Below the pieces are notes generated by a model. That model saw only the letters and a program-made list of their open reading frames with translations, was not told the origin of the DNA and did not search any database. Made by a program: the position numbers and the translations under genes. From Chamaecyparis obtusa (taxonomy: Eukaryota; Streptophyta; Pinopsida; Cupressales; Cupressaceae): 64,000 nucleotides of DNA. The stretch is from positions 2,584,001-2,648,000 of the forward strand of contig BSBK01004089.1 of NCBI GenBank assembly GCA_027943335.1, read 5' to 3'. Positions 12,257 through 24,800 of this stretch are shown here, one piece after another (the first letter of the stretch is position 1; the number at the start of each line of letters is the position of its first letter).

Positions 12257-12275
12257 TGGCACCCACCGTGGGGCC
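12257..12275 (+). promoter_or_regulatory. Primer binding site of element A
   Basis: TGGCACCCACCGTGGGGCC starts four bases after the 5' LTR. The tRNA is not assigned. Confidence 0.7.
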
Positions 12276-14970
12276 CTGAAATGGGTTTCCATTCTATTCT
12301 ATTCTATCAAATTTCTATCATTTTTCTCAAACCCACGACCACAAGGTTAATTTTTATGAATTTTGTGATAAATTTTTTATCTATTTTTCTAAAAATCCAA
12401 TTGGATTTTTATTGGTGCATGCACATATGACATGATAAAAATCTGAAATTTATATTTCTGGAAAGGAATTTGGGTTATCTTTAATTTTCCATTGGTTTGG
12501 ATTAATTTCATTTTAATTTTCAAAAGTTATGATTATTTTAGTGCAAACTAGTAAGAACCTGATTTTATGAAATCCAACTGATGTTTTTATTAGTACATGC
12601 ACATATGACATGATAAAGATCCAAAATTTATATTTCTGGAAATCTATTTGAGTTATCTTTCATTTTTCATTGGTTTCGATTAATTTTGTCTTGATTTGCA
12701 AAAGGTATGATCATTTTAGTGTAGACTGGTTAGAATTTGATCTGACTAATGTTTTTATTGGTACATGCACATATGACATGATACAGATCCTAAATTTATA
12801 TTTTTTGAAAGGTATTTGAGTTATCTTTCATTTTCTATTGGTTTGAATTAATTAAGTCCTGATTTATAAAAGTTATGATTGATTTAGTGCAGACTAGTCA
12901 AAATCTAATTTTTTAGAACAGTGGGTTTTTCAATTATCAAATGACATATTATCTTTGACTAGCCTGATTTTCTACCATGTGGGGTTGACAAGTTGTGTTT
13001 CTTTTTTGATGGATTTTTATAACATTGGGTTGCATGTACAAGAATAGGTAAGTTTTTCATAACAGTGGTTTGTAGGTGCAGGTGCAGGTACATCCTGTGG
13101 GTACAAAAGATAGAAGACAAATGCTCAAAAATTACTAAAATAGGTAAAAATATACTAAGCATGGTTTGAGGAACTCGGGTATTCTATTCAATCTAATAAC
13201 ACTTCGATTTGGATATAAAAAAAACTCTCTTGTGTCAAGCTTGAGTGCCTTTACAGCTTTCATAATTTACACTTCAGTTTTGGGCTATAAAATGAACATA
13301 GATTTTCTTTTTGCATATCTGTTACACATAGTAAATAGGCCCTATGAACACTATTTGTGGATGATCTTGAGAGATTGGGCTTCATTCACTTGTTCATGCA
13401 TGCAAAGATCTTCTTGACAAAGGATCCCCCTGTAGGTAGGGAGGATACTGAGATTGTCTTGCCTTCTACTGGATTTTGGAGTCTTCAACTTTTGATCGAT
13501 ACATTCTCTCTCTAGAGAGATTGATAGACCATAAGTGGTTGACATCATAGATCTTGGTGAGATAATTTTAGTCTTAGCGTGTCAGATTAATCTATCTACT
13601 TTGTTTTGGTGAAGTGAAGAGGTTAGGGGATTATGCTCTACTTCCTTTTTGGATAGTACCAGAAACCCAGATCCTTGAATCCAATCTAGTCCCCATGTGG
13701 TATCTTTTTTGAGTCACCTTTAGAGAGGGTTAACCATAGTGGACATTCCCTTAATTGGGTCAACCACATGGATGGAACCTCAAGTGGTAATAGCCATTTT
13801 CACCGTGGTAGTAGTAGCCACTATATAAATGTCCTTGTGGAGGAAATCTTCACAGGTGTGGTCTATTGTTGGGTTTTCAGATCTCCCTAGTAGCTCCTAA
13901 TTGATTAAATTCTCAGACTGTGTCAAAACCCCGGTGCACCTAGATTGGAGTTTGCCCTCTTGAGATCATAAAATTTATAGAGTCAGACCATTACTACAAA
14001 CCCTAGTGAGGCCAAATTTTTTGTTTTCTAGGACTATGTGCATTATTGAAAAACTTTTGGGAGCATACACAAATAGCACTCCTAGGGATTAGCACATTAA
14101 GTCACTATTACTTGTTCATGTGCAAGGTTTCTTTTGCCCTTGTTCATTGTTTTTAGATGATTGCTTGCTTCCCTTGCTTTTTGTTTTGCGTGCTTGATAT
14201 CTACTTGGTTACTTGAGATGAACTATTATACAGATCTTTAAAACTGGAAAGAAAACTTTGCCAACAATCTAAAACTGAAAACCTAAAAATTGCAAAATCT
14301 GAAGCAAAATTCCTTTTTGGAGTCAAAATTCATTCCATAGGATTAGATTGTCATACGAGTCTTGAGAATTTGTCATTTTAGAACCCCTTGATTGTCATAT
14401 AGGAGCGTATACATTATCATACAAGCTTTGTCAATAAAATTAAACCCCGGTGTCAATTGTCGTATGATTTTTGTCAACTGTCATGCCAGTGCTTACCCAA
14501 ACTCATACGAGCCTGGAGAAACTCATATCAAGATTTTCAAAAAGTTGCCAAAAAGTTGTTAAATTTTTTAGGAATCCAATTTTTACAGCCTATTTCTTGA
14601 TTTTGTCAAAATATTCATTGTGTCAAGAATAGAGCAGAAACTAGAAAGAATTTGATCATTTACCTAAAGTGGTCTCTTGAGTCCTATTTAGCCTTCTAAT
14701 TTATCAATTTGAGTCTTTTTCATCTTGTGTCAAAACCTTGTCAAAGATTATCTTAAAATTCAGTCTTCATACAAAATGACTAAGTGTTGTGAGCTCATGT
14801 CCGCCATCTTTTGGTCATCTACCCATATTTCTAGGGCACATTATCCTTCATTTATGTCCAATATAATCTTCAATCAACCCAATCTTGACAAGGTTGTTTC
14901 ATTCGATCTTCTTCAAATCAAGTCATTCTTCATTTGTCTTTATCTTTCTCTCTTGCTTCACCCAAGGTTA
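12276..14970 (+). other. 5' leader of element A
   Basis: About 2.7 kb before gag without a coding block. It contains the 168-178 bp tandem repeat (12406-12920) and, at 14345-14530, a cluster of GTCATACGA-like motifs resembling those in the leader of element D. Short frames here have no support. Confidence 0.6.
12406..12920. repeat. Three-copy tandem repeat, 168-178 bp unit
   Basis: Units start at about 12406, 12584 and 12752. Each opens TTTTTATT(G/A)GTNCATGCAC, continues ATATGACATGAT, then has a conserved GAGTTATCTTTCATTTT-type block and TTAGTGNAGACT near its end. Confidence 0.85.
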
Positions 14971-16631
14971 ATGGTGGAAACTAGAGCTTCCTCACACAAG
15001 AAATCTAGAAAAGAACCCAATACCTTACCTTTGTCTACTCACGTAGGTCCAACCTTTGAGAAACTCTACAATTCAAGTCTTTATGAAGATGACGGTCTCG
15101 GCAATCTTTGATTAAAAACTAGTTACATACCTCCCCCTCCATCAACCCATGGAGTTAATCAACAAACTCCACATCGATCCATCCTAGGGAGTCCTAAAAA
15201 TCCTAACATGTCTCAAGGAGAGACAAACCATGGGTCTCAAGGACATCACTCTCAACATGGTGCAGATCAAGAACCCACACCTTCTAAAATTTCTCAATAT
15301 CAAAATGATGATGACTCCAAGAAAATGATGAGGCATTTCTTGAAGGAAGATAGTGAAACATACTTCCTAGAGTTAGCTCATCAAGGGGCTAAACTTCTTC
15401 CCAACTTTAATGTTGAAGATATCATTACGCATGAGGAAGAAACTCCAATCACCACTATGATGAAATAGATGCATGTCATGCAAGTCAAACTTAACAAACT
15501 CAAAAAAGAAAAAGAACCTAAAGAGTTTTCCATGGAGGCTCTATGCCCTTTTCCATTTGATAAAGACTTGTACATGCCTCCATTCCCTAAGCGAGTGGAA
15601 ATACCTAAATATGATTAGTATGATCAAAAATCTGATCCTTAAGATCATGTCAGAGAATTTTGTACTCAATCTATGGAGTTCATGTATGAACCAACCTACC
15701 TAATGCATCTTTTCCCTCAATCTTTGGGAGGGTCAGCTATTCATTCATTCTCAAAAATTCCTCCAACTATCAAAACTTTCAAGGAGTTAATAAAACTATT
15801 GTATCAACAATACTCCTACAACATCCAACATCCGGTCACCATGATCAATATCTGCAATCTAAAATAGAACTCAGGAGAACCATTCCTGACTTTTCTTAAA
15901 CAATGGAGGAAAAAGTTTTCTCTATATGCTAGACCCATTCCAGAAACTGAGAAGTGGAAATCTTCATCAACAATCTTGTTCGAGAACTCAACTACCATTT
16001 GCAAATGCAAAATCATACATCCTTTGATAAGATGGTAGAAAATGAAATCAAAATTAAGAAAGTACTTGTACAAAAAGGAGACATATCACTTCAAAAGGAG
16101 AAGTATGAATCTGGATCTAATTCTAAAGACAAAGGCAAAAAATGGAACAAGAATAAAGGTGTCATCATAGATGGCATTGTTGATACTATATGTGCCCCAT
16201 CTAAGGTACCTACTTTCAATCTCATTGTTGGCACCCAAGCCATCCAAGCTTCTAAAGCTAAAGCAAAAGAATCTAACAAGAAGCCATATGAATATAAACC
16301 TTGGGCTACAGATCCTAAATGTAAGTTTACTCCTCTTGGAGAGTCCTTGGAATCTACCATGAAAACTTTGTTGGCTAACAACATCATCTCCTTTCCTGAG
16401 ATAAAGGTTTTTGATCCTGAACCTAAACCAAAATGGTGGAGAGAGAATGATTTCTGTGACTTCCATCACAATAAGGGTCATAAAACCAATAACTACATAT
16501 GCTTGAAACACATCATACAAGACAAAATTGATAATGGAAAAATCATAATTGACAATCATAAGAGCAATAATGATCATACAGCATTCATGGAGCCTTTTCC
16601 AAAACATGGTCAAGGAGATTCATCTTCTTAG
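14971..16631 (+). pseudogene. Element A gag with zinc-knuckle-like motif
   Basis: The start chosen is the Met at 14971 (MVETRASSHKKSRKE), a typical basic gag N-terminus after the leader. The gag domain covers about 15540-15960 (PFPFDKDLYMPPFPKRVE, YLMHLFPQSLGGSAIHSF, FKELIKLLYQQYSYN), followed by a Lys-rich linker and a knuckle at 16454-16502 (CDFHHNKGH...C). In the knuckle the last Cys is displaced relative to element D. Several stops and at least one frame change break the frame; one replaces the Gln that element D keeps in LKQNQGE. No longer able to make full gag. Confidence 0.8.
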
Positions 16632-17159
16632 CCTAATGTGGGCACTAAAGTCAATTATTCTTACTTTGGAAATAATTTTGTCATTAGTATGGTTGAACCA
16701 TGCCTATCTAAGCATTGCAATGTCATCACAATTGTAAGAAAAGATAGAGAAAATAAATCAGCAAATGCAGTTACTCGATCACAAGCCCAGGCGCATCTGC
16801 AAGGACAAATCCTAGATTCATCAAATGTCCCTAAGATTCCTTTCAATCTCTTGTCTTCTTCTAAATATAAGGCTACCTCTAAATCATCAAATCATAAAGA
16901 CATGAGGCCTACATCATACAGTATTGTCCAACAACTCCAGCATACCAATGCAAAAATCTCCATGTTTAAGTTGCTTCAGATATCTCTAGCTCATAGAGCC
17001 ATTCTAGACAAAGCTCTACTTGGATCCAATGTTCCTGACAACCTTGATTTAGATAGATTCTAGACTATGGTTGGTCATCTAACGTCACCATAATATATCT
17101 CCTTTTCAGAGGAAGATGATAAATCCTTGAGTCATCCACATAACTAGCACTTGCACATT
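16632..17159 (+). pseudogene. Element A gag-protease spacer
   Basis: The frame 16638-17063 carries YSIVQQLQHTNAKISMFKLLQIS and ALLGSNVPDNLDLDRF, matching the spacer of element D (same spacing of QLQ...ISxFxLL...NVP). Function unknown; it is conserved among the elements of this window. Confidence 0.65.
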
Positions 17160-17672
17160 TAAGTCTTGATCCAAAACCACTGTGTCAAACATGTGTTGAT
17201 AGATGGAGGCATTGGTCTCAACATTTGTTCTTACAGCTTGATCACATAGTTGGGATTATCTAAAACTTCCATTGATCCTAAGAAGAAGAGAACTATCAAA
17301 GCATATGATGAGCAAGAAAGATCTTCCAAAGGAACTATTGTCTTACCTATCATAATAGGACCTGCTATTAGAAACACCATATGTCAAGTTCTTGATCTAC
17401 CTTTGGCTTACAACATCCTTCTAGGGAGACCTTGGATACATGAAATGAGAGCTATTCCTTCCACATACCATCAATGTGTAAAATTTCCTTATGAAGGAGT
17501 AGAGGTGACGATTCCAATGGACCTGTATACAACTTGCAATGCATTAAAAGAAAGTGTTGATAAACTTGTTCCTAATAACAGAGAATCTTCCACTAAGCAG
17601 ATGGACATTGCTTCAACATCCAAGATGGAAGACAATGCTAAAGAAGTCAAAATTAAATATAATGGCATGTGA
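17160..17672 (+). pseudogene. Element A aspartic protease
   Basis: The retropepsin core begins VLIDGGIGLNICS (about 17193-17235), is cut by a TAG about eight codons later, then continues LGLSKTSIDPKKKRTIKAYDE...LAYNILLGRPWIHEMRAIPSTYHQCVKFPYEGVEV. It processes the polyprotein in active elements. The catalytic triplet is DGG, as in element D. Inactive here because of the stop within the core. Confidence 0.8.
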
Positions 17673-19113
17673 GAATATACAATGGAACCTATTTTATCTC
17701 TTACATCTCTCCCCTTGTCCCCTAAATCTTATGGATAACCTTCTAATAAAGTGAAACCCACAGCTGAAGAATCCCAGGTCATATTCATATAAGCTTTGTC
17801 ATAGAACAAGTATCTAAACAAGAGTTTGAGGAAGATGAATCTATGCTTACATGGTTATACAAGGATGAGTCTCAATCCCAATCAATTAAGAAATGTGACT
17901 CCACTTCAAGCAAAATTCCTCAAAAGTCATATGGACCAAGAGACAAATTGATCACAAAAATGGGATATACTAGAAAAGGACCTCTAGGACTATAGGGTAA
18001 AGGTCTTCTATCACCTCTTGACCATCATGGTCAAACTAAAAAGAATACAACAGGTCTAGGATATAAGAAGAAGCCTTTCTATCTTAGCAAGAACTCCCCA
18101 CATGTATTAGAACAGATTGAACCAATAGAGGAAACAACACAACAATCTGACAGTGATGATTCAGACACCACTGATGAGCTCATTCCTTATGAGCACTTGC
18201 CTAAAGAAATAAAAGATCTCCTTGAAGCTAAAGATGATCTAGTAAAAATAATCAATGTAGTAGAAACACAAGAACCTACTATAGAACAAGAGATAGTTGT
18301 ACCACAAGAACCAGCTGATCTCAAAGATAATCAAATAGACAAAGAAGAAGGTGGTAGTTATTTTGAGATAGATTATCATGAGTATGAATTCAAATCATAA
18401 TCTGAGGGTAACCCTTCTTGGGGTATCCATCCTGACTTTACTCATGTTCTTAATTTTCCTAGAGGCATAGATGAGGAATCTAATGACTATGAATGGGGAG
18501 TCATTCCTGATGAAGATGAGCTTATTAAAGAGAAACATGTTGATGTTATTCACCAATATGTACCTAAACCCAATGTAAGTCTAGGGTGAAATGACAAACT
18601 TAATGAGTCTGATCCACCTATGGCTGAATTGGACTCCCATAATAACATTGAGCCTATTCATGAATTGAACATTTCAAGTTGTAATATCACCTTCAAACTT
18701 GAGACTTGGGTTAGCACCAATGATGACAGATCCATATCTATAAACACTATTTCCCAATCTTTCACCACTTTGACTATCCAACATCTCAAACTTCTTGACC
18801 AAACATCTACAAATCTGAGCAAAGGTATCTATACTTTTCAAAATGACTATGCCCTTACTTTCTACCTTAATGTAGTTGAGCCTATGATGACTTCCATCAG
18901 TGAACCAAGCGTTAGTATGATAGAGTCAAACATCAAGTATCTTAGTCAAAATAATAAGAGTAAAAATAAAAAGAAAAGGAGTTCTAGGGGTGAAATCCAC
19001 TTTGTGGCAGTCTCAGAACCTACAAAAGTAAAAATAAAAGATGTATTTGAAGGTGAAAACCTCTCTGAGGTGCCTAAGGATGAGATATTTGATGTCCTTC
19101 CAAGTCATTTATA
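17673..19113 (+). pseudogene. Element A G-patch and acidic linker before RT
   Basis: A G-patch spans about 17961-18085: MGYTRKGPLGL, stop, GKGLLSPLDHHG, then TTGLGYKKK. It is followed by about 1 kb of acidic, low-complexity linker (frames 18197-18400 and 18620-19114) without a named domain. The G-patch may assist RNA handling by the protease-RT polyprotein, as proposed for retroviral G-patches. The linker ends where RT homology starts, close to 19157. Confidence 0.65.
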
Positions 19114-19156
19114 GGATAGATCTCTAGTTCTAATAGAGACCACTCAATCCATCAAC

Positions 19157-20250
19157 TTGGGAACAACAGAAGAACCACAGTTGATCCATGTAGCACAATC
19201 CTTATCAGAAGAAGAAAAGAAAAAATTTATCACATTCTTAATAGAAAAGAAGATCAACTTTGCATGGAAATATACAGATATGCCAGGGTTGGATCCTGAT
19301 CTTATAATGCACCATTTATCTATAGCTCTAGGGGTCAAACCTATTAAGAAAAAATTAAGAAAGATGCATCCACATGTTGCACTCTTGGTCAAAGCTTAAT
19401 TAGAGAAACTACTAAAATCCAAATTCATCTGTGTTATTGACTATGCTGAATGGATCTCTAATATTGTACCTATTTCTAAACCAGATAAATCAATCAAAGT
19501 GTGCATAGATTTCAGAGATGTAAACAAAGCATAACCTAAGGATGATTTTCCATTACCTAATATTGATATGATAGTGGACATGACTGTGGGCTTTGAGATG
19601 TATTCTTTGGTGGATGGTTTTTCTAGATACAACCAAATAAAAATTGTTCTAGAAGATCAAGAGAAAACTGCTTTCACATGTGCGTGGGGTACCTTCTATT
19701 GGAATGTCATGCCATTTGGGCTTAAGAATACTGGTGCTACATATCAATGAGCTATGGCATCTATCTTTCATGACATGATGCATCAAACTATGGAGGATTA
19801 TGTTGATGATACTTTGGCAAAATCTATGATAAGATCTGAACATCTAAATGATTTGAGCAAAATACTAGATCGAATGGAGAAGTTTAGTCTTAGGCTGAAC
19901 CCTAAGAAGTGTGCTTTTGGTGTCACTTATGGAAAGCTCTTAGGCTACATTGTTTCAAAGAAAGGTATTGAAATTGATCCAGCTAAGGTCAAAGCTATCA
20001 TGGAGATGCAACCTCCCAAGAATATCAGTCAAATGAGAATATTACAAGGGAGAGTAAAATATATTAGACACTTCATATCTCAACTAGCAGACATATCACA
20101 ACCTTTCACAAAGACATTACATAAAGGTGTGACCTTTGCATGGAATGAGGAATGTGAAAATAACTTTAACCATATCAAGAAATATCTATCAAATCCTCCT
20201 ATTTTTATGTGTCCTATACAAGGGAATCCATTGATCTTATATGTCTCCAC
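19157..20250 (+). pseudogene. Element A reverse transcriptase
   Basis: RT blocks in order: DYAEWISNIVPISKPDKSIK, CIDFRDVNKA, PLPNIDMIVD, YSLVDGFSRYNQIKI, TAFTCAWGTFYWNVMPFGLKN, and the catalytic YVDD at 19799-19810 (EDYVDDTLAKS), then LNPKKCAFG and GKLLGYIVS. RT copies element RNA into DNA. Both catalytic Asp residues of YVDD survive, but at least three stops (for example TGA right after GATYQ at 19748) break it. The same codon is a TGA in element C. Confidence 0.9.
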
Positions 20251-20660
20251 CACATATACATCACTGGGGGGCATTACTAGCACAACATGATGAGAACAAG
20301 AAGGAAATAGCTATATACTATATCAGTAGAACATTGGTAGCATATGAGAAGAACTATTCAATGATTGAGAAAGCTTGTCTAATTGTGATCTTTGCATCAT
20401 AGAAATTGAGACACTACATGTTAGCTCATTCCACACATTTGGTAGCTAAGATTGATCCACTAAAGTACCTCCTAAGAAAAGCTGCCCTCACAGGTAGGTT
20501 AGCTAAATAGGTGATGCTATTAAGTGAATTTGACATCAAATATGTTGAAAGAAAAACTATCAAGGTCCAAGTAATTGTAGATCAACTGGTTGACACACCT
20601 TTGTTTGATGATACACCAATGCAAATGGAAATCCCAGATTCCTCTATCATGAATCTTTCT
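20251..20660 (+). pseudogene. Element A RNase H (first, gypsy-type) and tether
   Basis: Downstream of RT, after a frame change near 20280, the blocks AIYYISRTLVAYEKNYSMIEKACL, LRHYMLAHSTHLV, DPLKYLLRKAALTGRLAK and MLLSEFDIKYVERK match the native gypsy RNase H and connection region. It would remove RNA from the RNA-DNA hybrid. Two stops replace likely Gln and Trp codons. Confidence 0.75.
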
Positions 20661-21060
20661 TCTAGAGCATGGAAGTTATTCTTTGACGGCTCCTATACAC
20701 AGAATGGATCTGGAGTAGGCATATTGTTCATCACTCCTCAAGGATACGCAATCCCTAAAGCATTCAGAATCAAGTTTCCTTGCACAAATATATTGCTAAA
20801 TATGAGGCCCTTCTTAATGGCATGAAGATAGCAATTGAGTGGAGAGTAACAGAACTACACATTCATGGAGACTCACAACTTGTAATAGACCAAGTTAGTG
20901 ATGTGTATCAATAAAAATATGGAAAGCTAATCCCATACAAGAGACTGGTAGATGATCTAAAGAAATATTTCACATCTATCACCTTTGAAAAAATTCCTAG
21001 AATAGAGAACAGGGTTGTTGATGCTATGTCAACACTCTCTACTTTATTACAATAGCCCGA
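20661..21060 (+). pseudogene. Element A second (archaeal-type) RNase H
   Basis: WKLFFDGSYTQNGSGVGILF, with the first catalytic Asp at 20685-20687, is followed by HGDSQLVIDQV (a later acidic site) and RIENRVVDAMSTL. This extra RNase H between the native RNase H and the integrase is the hallmark of the Tat lineage. A one-base shift near 20800 and a TAA near 20911 break it. Confidence 0.85.
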
Positions 21061-21289
21061 ACATGAGCTATGCTATGAGTTCCTGGTGGAAGCACTATCT
21101 TATCCCGCATGATCTGCACTATTGTTGGTCATGATTCATCTTGATACAAAAACCTTTTCTCCTATCTCCAAGATCAAATCATTCTTGATACCTTCAACTA
21201 TCATGAGAAATGATACCTTATCTGAAATGCATCCCAGTATGTCATCATTGGTCACGATCTTTACAAATGAGGTCTATATGGTACACTCC

Positions 21290-22396
21290 TTAGATGTTTA
21301 GAACGGAAAGAGTCTCAACATGCATTAGAGGAAGTCCACGAAGGTATATGTGGCTCACATTTGAATGGTTTAACACTAGCTCAAAAACTTATTAGGGTTG
21401 GGTACTATTGGCCTAAAATGGAAAAAGAGGCTATCAAGTTTGCTTAGAACTGTCGAAAGTGCCAAGTACATGGTAACTTAATTCATGTACTAGGGAGAGA
21501 TCTAATTCCCTTTAATACACAATGGCCTTTTCACCAATGGGAATTTGATCTTATAGGAGCCATACATCCTCATTCTTCTAATGGACATACCCATATTATT
21601 ACAGCTATAGACTATTTTACAAAATGGGTAGAAGCAGTCCCTTTGACTCAAGCAACTGGAAAAAAAATTTCAATGTTCATCTTGAACTACATCATATGTC
21701 GGTATGGTATTCCACATTCTATAGTCACAGATAATGGTGGAAAATTCAATAATGGAGACTTAGATGATCTATGTGCCAAATTCAAGATTACACAACATTG
21801 GTCATCAATCTACTATCCTCAAGGGAATGGACAAGCAGAGGCTTCAAACAAGAATCTATTGAAAATATTGCACCGAACAATTAATAAAATAGGAAGAGAC
21901 TAGTATCTCATGATCAATCTAGCTCTCTGGGCCTACAAAAAAAGTATCAAAATGCCCACTGGGGATACACCATTCGCTTTAGTTTATTGGTCTGAAGTGG
22001 TACCGCCTATTGAGGTTGAAATCCCATCACTAAGAATCAGAATGCATGGTCTAGTAACTGATGATGACTATAGAGTATCTAGGTTCCAAGAACTTGAACT
22101 ACTAGATGAGTGCAGAAAAGAAGCATATGATCATCTCAAAGTATATTAGAAGAGAATGTCTAGAGGTTACAACAAGAAAGTCAGACATAGAGAATTTTAG
22201 GTTGGCGATCTAGTCTTAAGGGAGAATCCTAAAAATCAATCACATAGAGAGCGCAAGGGGAAGTTTGAACCCAACTAGCTAGGTCCCTTTTTTATCACTG
22301 CTACCTTTGGCTCTAGAGCCTATCAACTCTCAATGACTAAAGGAGAACAGCTCCAAGAACCAATCAATGTTCTCTTTCTAAAGAAATTCTATGCCT
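21290..22396 (+). pseudogene. Element A integrase
   Basis: The N-terminal HHCC remnant (GSHLNGLTLAQKL...NCRKCQVHG) is followed by the DDE core: Asp at 21610-21612 (AIDYFTKWVEA), Asp at 21730-21732 (VTDNGGKF) and Glu at 21838-21840 (NGQAEASNK). The spacing of 35 residues between the second and third sites is standard. The C-terminal part runs KGKFEPN, stop, LGPFFITATFGSRAYQL to FLKKFYA. All three catalytic residues persist; stops at 21447, 21901, 22148, 22198 and 22276 (approximate) disable it. No chromodomain is visible. Confidence 0.9.
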
Positions 22397-24785
22397 AAGG
22401 CATTCAGTATTCAAAAATGTCCTGAAAAAATCATAAAAATTAGAAAAAGTCCTAAAAAAATGATCATCCTGGTGAAAACCTAGCAAATAGGCACCTTGAT
22501 GTATCACAAAAAAAATCAAAAAATATCAAAAGTACAAAAAAATTGAAAAAAATGAAAAATACAAAAAAATGAAAAAAAAAAATTGCCTTGGTGAAAACCT
22601 AGAAATAGGCACCTTGGTAGCAAAAATGGAATCTCTACCAAGATGGTGAAAACCTGGCAAACAGGTGCCACTTGTTCAAAATGACTCATCTATCAATGCA
22701 ATATTGGTCTTTCCCATCTTTCAGTCTGCTTTAGTCTATATATATCCTTATTTAAAATAAAATCGGTCTGTACACCAATTGGCAAAAGTGTCCATCTCCT
22801 ATCAATGTTCAAACTTGGGGGCAATCAAAGTCATATCCTACAGTCCTCAGTATCTCAGACATGTCATATCTAGTCAGAGTCCTTTGAAGCTATATCTAAG
22901 TCAGTCAGTCAATCTCCTTTCCAGAAAAATTTTTGCATCTACAACAACACCAACAAACATCAACATGAATGAAAACACTCTTTGCTTCACATGCTTTTAT
23001 CTCCTTGTATGCTTACTGATTCACATTGATATTTTTTCATATTGTGTCCTTTCAAGCTCTTCGATGATGTCCTTTACAAGATTTAGAGAGTGATGATTGG
23101 GGGCATAATCTTGTCTTTGTTTTATGTTTTGAGCGAAAATATAATAACTTTGGAAATTCTAGATTGAAATGGTGTCCGTCTATAAGAGCCTCCATCACGC
23201 ATTGGATGGCCATGAGTACCTCGACCATTGATACCCAAAAAATTCAAGTTTGATCTAGCTTACATATTTTTGAATGATTGCTCAATCCTACTATGAATGG
23301 CTATTATCCAAGGATGTGAACGATAAAGGGTCACTGCGGGTAATTCACATTGGAAACAAGAATGATTCTGCAAACTGTTTGGCGTGTTTTTTCTGCAAGG
23401 CATATTTAGGTCATCACAACGTTCATGTTTTGATGCTTATACCAATTGCTATATCGAAATGGACATGATATTCAGGTCATCCTGACATTAATGCCTTAGT
23501 GCTTATATCTAATCTGACATTCCGAAAAAAAAAAATTCATATGTCCATGGTTGTCTAGCCAGTGGGCATTGTATTGACTTTGGAAAAAAATCAATATTCA
23601 TATATTCATAGTTTCCTAACTAGTGGATGTTGTATTGATTTATCCAGTTACCTAATAAAAATTCAATGATGAAAATGACCGACGCATGATCAGTGACTAG
23701 GTCCTAGGTCTTAGGTTTGCATCTCATTTTGCACTTTGCATGATTGCATTTATCTCACGATTTCCCAAATCAGCTTGATGCTTAATAATTCTCCAAAACT
23801 ACACTAAACATATCATAAGGACTGAGTATCACATGAAGGTCTTCTTAACAGATCACCAAGCAAGCACCCCTAGCTAATTTCAACGTTCTGAACCCATTTT
23901 CGAGATCAAAATTAAAATCTAAGATCATTTACATTGTCAAAATCATGATTTAAAATTTTTGGACCCAGGACAGCCGCCTGCTTGCATAATTGACCTTCGA
24001 ACATCATAGAAATCCAGAATTCAACTTAATTGATTATCTTACATCAAACTATCAAAATTTCAACTTGGTCACCCATGGTCAACTCAAGGTCAAACCTAGT
24101 CAAACTTGGTCTCTAGGACCTCTAAATGATGCAGAACACATTCTTGAACGTGTATAACCACTTCTCAAATCAATTAACATGCTTCTAAACCATTTAACGC
24201 TGACTTTTCTTGCTAGATTTTGATTTTCATCCCGAAGGGGGCATGGTATTGCACATCAATCAAGTCTGTAAATCAAATCCTTCCTCAGTAATCAAGACAA
24301 CAACCACGTCTAGTTGTTGATTCATCAAAAGACCTCGTCACTTGGGGCACATCGCTTGGGGCATATCAGATTCATCGAGATCCATATCAATCTGGTATCC
24401 TAATCAATCTTGTAAACTGTATCAGCTTTTTGTAACCATCGGTTCATTAGTGTTATTTCCTTGGTTCTTCATAACTGAAGGGTTCAGATGTGATACCAAT
24501 TACGATTCCTTTGGACAATCAGGTCTGGAATCAGGTCACTCACTTCTTCATAATCATAAGGTTCAGAATTAGGTGTTTTGACACTTTTTCATAATCACCA
24601 GTTCATTGTTGTTATAGTTAACATCATCTTTGGTCAGTCAAGACCTAGCATATTCAAATCTTTCAATCGGTTTCTATCTCAGAATCAGTTAGTCTCTCAG
24701 GATCAGTTTCTCCACCACATAACTGAGTCTGCATCTTTATCAGACACAGACTATTCTTTGAACCACTACGCTTCGCACAGTGATT
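22397..24785 (+). other. 3' non-coding region of element A
   Basis: About 2.4 kb between integrase and the polypurine tract. It opens with the repeated TGGTGAAAACCT motif (22470-22675). Around 24460-24620 the phrase CTTCATAATCA(T)AAGGTTCAG recurs imperfectly. Short frames here lack domains. Long 3' regions are usual for Tat elements. Confidence 0.6.
22468..22675. repeat. Three copies of a TGGTGAAAACCT motif after pol of element A
   Basis: TGGTGAAAACCT(A/G) occurs near 22470, 22588 and 22646, each followed by GCAAA or GAAA and AGGCACC or AGGTGCC, separated by A-rich sequence. Two comparable copies follow pol in element C (38780 and 38822). Confidence 0.7.
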
Positions 24786-24800
24786 CAAAGAGGGGCAAAA
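24786..24800 (+). promoter_or_regulatory. Polypurine tract of element A
   Basis: AAAGAGGGGCAAAA directly precedes the 3' LTR. Element C has a near-identical tract (CAAAGAGGGTAAAAA). Confidence 0.8.

Noticed and set aside
16086..16613. Long antisense frames opposite gag of element A
   Set aside because: Hydrophobic shadows of the Lys-rich gag linker; the + strand frame has the gag and knuckle motifs.
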